Assembly (NCBI RefSeq): GCF_040869045.1
Contig: NC_090319.1
Location: 396,319,601 to 396,383,600, forward strand
Source: Eurosta solidaginis
Taxonomy: Eukaryota; Arthropoda; Insecta; Diptera; Tephritidae
DNA length: 64,000 nucleotides
Reading direction: 5' to 3'
Shown: one piece after another, positions 57,014 through 64,000 of the stretch
Layout of the letters: each line of letters starts with the position of its first letter
How positions within the stretch are numbered: position 1 is the first letter of the stretch
The notes under the pieces: generated by a model
Seen by the model: the letters and a program-made list of their open reading frames with translations, nothing else
Told to the model about the DNA's origin: nothing
The model's database searches: none
Program-made: the position numbers and the translations under genes

Positions 57014-58735
57014 TTTTTAATACTCGGCTGAGCAGAGCTCACAGAGTATATTAACTTCGATTGGATAACGGTTGGTTGTACAGGTATAAAGGAATCGAGA
57101 TAGATATAGACTTCCATATATCAAAATCATCAGTATCGAAAAAAATTTGATTGAGCCATGTCCGTCCGTCCGTCCGTTAACACGATAACTGGAGTAAATT
57201 TTGACGTATCTTGATGAAATTTGGTATGTAGGTTCCTGGGCACTCATCTCAGATCGCTATTTAAAATGAACAATATCGGACTATAACCACGCCCACTTTT
57301 TCGATATCGAAAATTTCAAAAAACCGAAAAAGTGCGATAATTCATTACCAAAGACGGATAGAGCGATGAAACTTGGTATGTGAGTTGAACTTATGACGCA
57401 GAATAGAAAATTAGTCAAATTTTGGACAATGGGCGTGGCACCACCCACTTTTAAAAGAAGGTACTTTAAAAGTTTTGCAAGCTGTAATTTGGCAGTCGTT
57501 GAAGATATCATAATGAAATTTGGCAGGAACGTTACTACTATTTCTATATGTATGCTTAATAAAAATTAGCAAAATCGGAGAACGATCACGCCCACTTTAA
57601 AAAAAATAATTTTTTTAAGTCAAATTTTAACAAAAAATATAATATCTTTACAGTATATAAGTAAATTATGTCAACATTCAACTCCAGTAATGATATGGTG
57701 CAACAAAATATAAAAATAAAAGAAATTTTCAAAATGGGCGTGGCTCCGCCCTTTTTCATTCCATTTCACCTACCATATTAAGTAGAAGAAAATGAAAAAT
57801 GTCTGCAGGGCGAAATCAAAAGCCCTTGGAATCTTGGCAGGAATACTATTCGTGGTATTACATATATAAATAAATTAGCGATACCCGACAGATGATGTTC
57901 TGGGTCACCCTGGTCCACATTTTGGTCGATATATCGAAAACGCCTTCACATATACAACTACCACCACTCCCTTTTAAAAACCTTTATTCCACTAATTTGA
58001 TACCCATATCGTAGAAACACATTCTAGAGTCACCCATAGTCCACCTATAGAACTAAGGCCCACTCCCTTTTAAAATACTCATTATCACCTTTCTTTTGAT
58101 ACCCATATTGTACAAACGCATTCTAGAGTCATCCCCGGTCCACTTTTATAACGATATCTCGAAAAGTAGTCCACCTATAGAACTAAGGCCCACCCTTTTA
58201 AAATACTCATTAACACCTTTCATTTGATACCCATATCGTACAAACAAATTCTAGAGTCACCCCTGGTCCACCTTTATGGCGATATCTCGAAAAGGCGTCC
58301 ACCTATAGAACTAATGCCCACCCCTTTTTAAAATACTCATTAACACCTTTCATTTGATACCCATATCGTAGAAACAAATTCTAGTCACCCCTGGTCCACC
58401 TTTATGGCGATATCTTGAAAAAGCGTCCACCTATAGAACTAAGGCCCACTCCCTTTCAAAATACTCACTAGCACCTTTCATTTGATACTCATATCGTACA
58501 AAAAAAATTCTAGTCAGCCCTGGTCCACCTTTATGGCGATATCCCTAAATGGCGTCCACCTATAGAACTATGGCCCACTTCCTCTTTAAAAACTCTTTAA
58601 TACCTTCCATTTGATACACATGTCATACAAACACATTCCAGGGTTACCCTAGGTTCATTTTCCTACATGGTAATTTTTCCTTATTTTGTCACCATAGCTC
58701 GTTCGGTTACACCCGAACTTAGCCTTCCTTACTTG
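57014..58735 (-). mobile_element. Helentron/DINE-like element, copy C
   Basis: Minus-strand copy, 1.7 kb. Its 5' end (58735) shows CAAGTAAGGAAGGCTAAG and the hairpin (58701-58718). Its 3' end at 57014 has GAGTATTAAAAA. Only about four tandem units (58000-58620) are present. The inner tail segments found in copies A and B are partly deleted. The GGAC microsatellite is at 57158-57176. Confidence 0.7.
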
Positions 58736-58870
58736 TTTTTTTTTTTTAATTTTGGTCCTTTTTAGGCTGTAATCAAGATTATGGTATTTTTCAACACTGC
58801 ACACAAAATTTTCCACACCTTCATTAACCCTCATATAATTTTCAATTTACCTCAATGGGTATCTTATAAA
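58736..58870. other. Spacer
   Basis: AT-rich, nothing recognised. Confidence 0.5.
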
Positions 58871-58877
58871 AAAGCTG

Positions 58878-59190
58878 GTGTCATTAAAATGTAGCGAACA
58901 ATGGCAATTCACCCAGCAGATAGTAGTTTTATGTGATGGATTTTCGTTGCTTGTTGATGAAACAAGCGGCCCATCAGAAAATCTTGTTTTGGTGGCTAGA
59001 TATTTCGATGGGTTATCAAACACTTTTCGTGATAGATTTTTATTGTTGTTGTTGTTGTAGCAACATTGCATATGCATCTCCACCTCAAAGTTTTAAGGAG
59101 TTTGCCACTGATGAATCTATTCTAAAATTGAAAACTAAATTAAAGCATGAAACTAATTTGTTTTATGTAGTGCAATCATTCCGATAGGTA
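58878..59190 (+). pseudogene. Possible hAT transposase scrap
   Basis: One frame reads FSLLVDETSGPSENLVLVAR followed by YFDG, resembling the first catalytic Asp region of hAT transposases (S-L-x-x-DES-T/S...L-V-x-R-Y). A TTG microsatellite interrupts it near 59040. Downstream, in another frame, is SPPQSFKEFATDESILKLK. Short and broken, so low confidence. Confidence 0.35.
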
Positions 59191-61020
59191 TTGAGAGTTT
59201 GTGAAACAATATATCGACATGCCAAAAACAAAAGTGACCCTTAAAAAAATTGTACAAAGAAATCCTATGTAAAAATTTCGAAAGTGTTACTTTTCGTTTG
59301 GGATGTCATATACAAATTTTTCTTACACAGCCCAAAGCAAATGGATGAGTTTAACTATTTCCGGCCTCTGCTAAAGAGTTCAATCAGAAAGAGTTTTTTG
59401 TGTGTCGATATTATACCATGAATATGAAGCACATTTTGTGTAATTTTAGGTACAATGATTGTTTCAAAATATTGGATGTTTAAAAAATTTCAGTAAGTAA
59501 GTATCTTGTCCCAAGGAATATTTTTATTGTAAGTCAGGCAGAAATATTTCTTGAAAGCGATAACTTTACAAATGCTCAAAGTAGATCTGATATAAACGCT
59601 TTGTGCGAAATTATTCTCGTACCTAGACCAATCTGCTCAAAATTCCAATACTATACAGTTGACACTTTTAAGACTTCTCAATGAGGATTGTGGCTAGATT
59701 CAATAAATGCACTTTTCAAACTCGCACTTACTGAATCTAGGCCATAGATGGGAAAACTGAAGTGCGGGGGTGCATTGGTAAACGGAAGAGTAAAGAATTA
59801 AATAAAAAAATTGGAAATTTTAGGACTGATTTTATGATAAATGTATATTTTAAAAACAATATTTTTATATAAATAAAACAGAACTAGTTAGCTTGTGGCA
59901 CAGGTTTTCCTCTAAGGTTTTTCGTTAAAACATATATTTATATAAGGCTTTTTGTTAAAATAAAAGTGTTTGGGACATTGTGTGATATTTACCACAACCT
60001 GAAATTAAATATTTTACAAAGAATTAGACACATTTGTGAATTACGAAACCGATTAAAGAATACAAAAATTTGGTCCATTTTAGATTTAGTACTTTTTTTC
60101 TCAATGTCAGCAGGTAAAACACCAGCACAATGTAAATGAAAAAATTCACTGCACTGAGTGCATTGAACTTTCGTTTGACTTCGATCAACCCTGAGTCCGC
60201 AAATGCAAGGTAAGTTTATTTATTAAGTAAAATAAAATAAAAAACAATAACAAAACTCAAACAGCAAGTTATATATGAGCATTTCCGTAGAATGGTCAAC
60301 CAGAGCAAAAATTTTAAATGTTAATAAACATAAATTCTTTTTTAACCCTGTTATACAAAATTACCCAATTTTTTATAAAAATAAAGGTTTGGAAGTTAAT
60401 TTGAATATTTTTATGAAAAATTTGGCTTAAAACCTGAAAATTTTTTTCTCATTTCCAGCCAGTTTTAAAGGCCTGTTTCTTTTCAATTTTTTCACATGTA
60501 CGACTTATACTAGCGATGCCTTTTTGCAACGAAATACCCCCATGAATATCAATTAAGACTATCAAAATAAAAGATTAGTGAACGACGATGTATTAACGGT
60601 AAATTTTTATTGAAACTTTTACCTCGTTCGCGACTAAAAAAATACATTTTTTGTTACCACTTCTCAAGGAGTGTAAGGAAATGTCTAGAACTACATTGCT
60701 AAAGCCAGTTGAGTGCACTTAATTGAAAACCAAAACTACTTCTCGTGAAGGGTTTACCAAACCTTTTTTTTTTAATTTTAAAAGTTGCGTACGTTCGTGA
60801 CCGTTTTGCATTTTGATATATTTTTGGCCTGTTCACTTTGAAATTATGTACTTTGTGCTTTATTTTTCTATCCATCGTGTTAGCAGTTGTTGTGATTCAT
60901 CTCGCGTATTGAAATTTAATAACGAAAAAATTTATAAAATATTATAAACGTAAGTACAGATTAACTCGTGTACTAATATTTTAATAGTTTTAAAAAATAT
61001 ATGTACATATGTATATCTCT
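59191..61020. other. AT-rich region without recognised features
   Basis: No ORF of note and no repeat with clear ends. The last 150 bases may be the upstream region of the gene remnant at 61033. Confidence 0.5.
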
Positions 61021-61032
61021 TAGATTATAAAG

Positions 61033-62815
61033 ATGGGTAAAGCTCCTACTGAATCCCAAAAATCAAAGCATAAGCGGTATTTGCAAAATATTATGAGTGA
61101 TCCCACAAAACTTAAGCAGTATCGTAAGAAAGCCGCTGAACGAATGAAGAGACGAAGGGAAGAACTAACGAAGTTGGGGAGAAACACTACGCTGATGAGG
61201 GAGTTTAAAGAAAAAGAACGTGAGCGGTTGATAATATACCGTCAAAAAAAGAAAATTACTTCTAGACAACAACGAAATGGTACAAACTATACTTGCAAAC
61301 AAACTTTATACAAAGCTGTAAAAAAAGCAGAAAATGCTTTACCAAAATATTAAGCAAGAAAAAAGAGGTTGTTAATATACTTTATAAAAAGTATTTGCCA
61401 GAAAGTAGTACAACTCAAAATACTCTTGAAGAGGAGATCAACTCAGAGATAGAGTTGAAATTGGCTGGAGACTTTTTTCTGCGGGACAATATCAGCGTTC
61501 AGGCTGCTGGAAAAAGAGAAACGCTAATATTAGATGGGAAAATTGTTGCTAAACGTTATATGCTGATAACAGTTTCTGAGGCTTACGAGATCTACAAAAC
61601 TCAAGTAATCGGGAAAGCCGTAAGTAAAACACAGTTTTTTTAATGTCGTCCAAGAAGTGTCCAGCTTTCGAGCAAAATGCCACATAACATATGTGTATGC
61701 ATTTATCATGCCAATTTTAATTATTTATTGAAAAGTTTATCGAACGCTATGGACCCTATATCTGAAGACTTCGAAAAATTCCTCAAATTAGCGTGTTGCA
61801 ATATAGAAAATGAATACTGCATGACCAACGCTTGCGAAAAGTGTGCAAGCGAAATTAAAGAGATCATTCCCTTGAAATACCTTTCAAAAATGGACGAGAA
61901 CGTCAAATGGAAGCAATGGCGGAAAGTGGATGATCGTGTAACACTGAATTACACTGTTGCTCCGTTATCTGACTTATTACACGAGATACAAGTTCAACTG
62001 CCACTTTTCAAGGAAAACTTTTTTGTAAAGCGAGCACAGCAAAGCTATTTCGAAGCTGTAAGGAAAAATATCCCACCTGGAGTACTTGCTATACAAGTAG
62101 ATTTCGCAGAGAATTATAAGCTAATCTGCCAAAACGAAATTCAGAGTTCGCATTTTAGTTATAAGCAAGTTTCTATTTTTACTTGCGTCGCTTGGATGTC
62201 TGACCAAACTAAGTCGTTTGCAATAATAAGTGACAGTTTAACTCACAGCAAAATCGATGTTTACGTGTTTATAACACATCTTGTGCAAGAGACTTGCGTC
62301 GCTTGGATGTCTGACCAAACTAAGTCGTTTGCAATAATAAGTGACAGTTTAACTCACAGCAAAATCGATGTTTACTTGTTTATAACACATCTTGTGCAAG
62401 AGATAAAAAGGCAACACGGCGAATTCCAAGACATTTCCTTTTTCTCGGATGGAAGTAGCTGCCAATTTAAAAATAAATATATAGTTCGGAGTATTGCAGA
62501 TTTGCTGACTTAATTCAACTGCAAAAAGTTTGAGTGGAACGATTTTGCGACATCTCATGCAAGGGTGCAGTCGATGGTGTTGGAGCAGTTTTGAAAGAAA
62601 AGTCTAGCAACTAACAAGAACAAAAAATCTTATTTTAAATGATGCATTATCTTTTTATAATTGTGCAAAAGAGCACATCACTGGAGTTGAACTTAAATAT
62701 ATTGGAGCTGATTCAATCGCCGAGATATCCCCAACTTTAAGTCAAAAATGGACGAATATACCAAGCATTCCAGGTATATCATTTACAGATCAAATGAAAC
62801 TTTTTTCATTTTAAA
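61033..62815 (+). pseudogene. Broken gene of a large invertebrate transposon-like protein family
   Basis: I recognise the family layout but not its name. Basic N-terminus (MGKAPTESQKSKHKRYLQN, then AERMKRRREELTKLGRN); frame change near 61340; a middle part (LAGDFFLRDNISVQ, RYMLITVSEAYEIYK); frame change at the T-run near 61638 into VCVCIYHANFNYLLKSL; a Cys-rich section (CCNIENEYC, CEKCASEI); then VDFAENYKLICQNEIQS, ISDSLTHSKIDVY and FFSDGSSCQFKNK, where D residues in DFAENY and SDG suggest an RNase-H-like nuclease (inference). Beyond a stop at 62513 fragments continue (FEWNDFATSH, then GAVDGVGAVLKEK, HITGVELKYIGADSIAEI) to about 62815. It carries an in-frame 111-bp internal duplication. Clearly inactive here. 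Confidence 0.65.
62181..62402 (+). repeat. In-frame 111-bp tandem duplication inside the gene remnant
   Basis: 'acttgcgtcgcttggatgtc' starts at 62181 and 62292. Each copy encodes 37 residues (TCVAWMSDQTKSFAIISDSL onward) with a single Val/Leu difference. The frame is kept. Confidence 0.95.
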
Positions 62816-63562
62816 TGAAACCATACTACTAAGGTAATTGTCAATATATTTATATCGTACTTTATAACGCTAAGTATTTATCAAATTTTTCTTTAAGACA
62901 ACTATTTCTAATTAGCCACATTGAAGGCAAAATTTTTGCTTAAATTTTCTTTGTGAATTTAAACTGCAGTTAAGGTCGGCTTAGTTTAGCCTTGCCATTT
63001 GATCGTTTAAATTTTTAATAGATAAAGTAGCAGGGTTATACGCTAGGCAACTTATATACTACAGTTTAACCACCCACTTAAAATAAGCACCTATATTTTT
63101 TACTTGTATCTACTCCTCTTATATATAAACCACATTCTTCTTCTACATATACTTCGTTAATAACGTAGGAATAAAGCAACATAGAGAACAAATAGAAGGA
63201 ACCAAAGAGCATAATGTGAGCGTATTTCCTATTCACTGTCTGACACCAACTAACACATCGGTTGAATCCTCTGTATTATGATTTTCTCTTCGACCAACGC
63301 CTTACCAAACAACATAGAACGATAGCAAGGTATTGAGAGAAACATTACTTTTACCAACTATATAGTAGAGCATGTGGTCTGTGGAGAGATCTTTTTTAAC
63401 TATGCTGAAAAACATAACGGTAAAAAGTGATCTTTTCTACTCTATGGCGTAGTTACATTGCACTTCACTCGTTTGGGCCTTTGAAAACATATATATTTGT
63501 TTTTATTCCATTATTTTTCATTGTATATTGTATTTAAATGTACTACTTAGAATATATATTAT
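62816..63562. other. AT-rich region without recognised features
   Basis: No ORF, no clear repeat. Confidence 0.5.
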
Positions 63563-64000
63563 TGTAACGAATTTGCTTGCAAATCCTCTTATTTGCCTTT
63601 TTGCTACGTTCGTATCACTAAACTGTTGAATAAATAACTCCAATATTGAATAATGGAAAAATGGCCTTTATTAAAGTACTTCACAATAACACTTATACTT
63701 TGCAATTAGCTGGCTTAATAACCAAACTGATAGCTTAAATTAAACTGACTTTCAAAATAATACTACTATTGCTCGCTAGATATCGTCTTAATCGAAACTG
63801 CTTGACAACTCAAATCAAACTGAATTCCAGCGCCTCTACAATTGTCGCCTTTTATACTCTTTGATTTCAACCTTCGCATCTTCTAGGCGCTTCCAGAATC
63901 TACTAGTCCAGCAGCTCTCAAACTTCTCAGCTGTAACTACAATTGCACAATTTTATAGTTTTTCTCATTGCATACTTATAGGAGTATCTCAGATATATAC
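63563..64000 (-). repeat. Probable LTR (minus strand), running off the window
   Basis: Read on the minus strand, a promoter-like GAGTATAAAAGGCG (about 63847-63860) is followed about 180 bases later by AATAAA (63667-63672), and the segment ends ...TTCGTTACA at 63563. TATA box, polyadenylation signal and a CA end are LTR features. No primer-binding site follows on the left, so it would be a 3' or solo LTR, with any body lying to the right. The start is outside the window. Confidence 0.5.
63847..63860 (-). promoter_or_regulatory. TATA box of the probable LTR
   Basis: GAGTATAAAAGGCG on the minus strand, a good match to the RNA polymerase II TATA consensus. Confidence 0.5.

Overview
This window looks like intergenic DNA from an insect, most likely a higher dipteran and, from recalled repeat types, perhaps a tephritid fruit fly (inference; no marker gene settles it). 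It is AT-rich and has no operons, no Shine-Dalgarno logic and no convincing intact host gene. Almost everything recognisable is a transposable element (TE) or its debris, much of it nested. Most coding regions are broken by frameshifts, stops or insertions, so the coordinates are best read as element and pseudogene boundaries.

Layout, left to right. 1-1140 is unclassified, followed by a T-rich simple-sequence tract (1150-1555). 1597-7216 (minus) is a nearly full-length I-clade LINE with a 16-bp candidate target-site duplication (TSD). 7333-10455 (plus) is copy A of a long Helentron/DINE-like element with a 5' hairpin, subterminal inverted repeats and about twelve 130-bp tandem repeats. 10898-11337 is a gag fragment of an LTR retrotransposon. 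11453-13170 is a tRNA-derived SINE split by a 1.4-kb non-autonomous hAT element (8-bp TSD). 13180-17143 (minus) is a CR1/jockey-like LINE carrying a 1.33-kb internal tandem duplication.

17409-43246 is the most striking structure: a four-unit tandem segmental duplication. Unit U1 starts in a complete 3.3-kb hAT transposon (TSD GTTTCAAG) whose transposase gene contains a SINE. U2 and U3 (8.7 kb each) carry the same 4.7-kb gypsy-type LTR retrotransposon at the same base. U4 lacks it. The basic period is about 4.08 kb. Shared and private mutations order the events: hAT insertion, SINE insertion, unit duplication, LTR insertion, then a second duplication of the LTR-loaded unit.

43247-58735 holds a 331-bp MITE with TTA target duplication, two Penelope-like elements (GIY-YIG endonuclease), copy B of the Helentron/DINE-like element loaded with three further insertions, a decayed Transib/RAG1-like transposase fragment (52690-53946), and copy C of the Helentron/DINE-like element. 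58736-64000 holds a small hAT scrap, a broken gene of a large invertebrate transposon-like protein family (61033-62815) with an in-frame 111-bp internal duplication, and an LTR on the minus strand running off the right end.

How parts work together: LINE ORF1/ORF2, LTR gag/integrase and the hAT transposase are ordinary selfish-element machinery. SINEs, MITEs and the Helentron-like copies have no coding capacity and would need enzymes supplied in trans. Nothing here looks like a host pathway. The points of most interest are the duplication history, the tiny-intron hAT gene model, small membrane-type ORFs in the LTR element, hammerhead-like motifs in the Penelope elements and the RAG1-like fragment.
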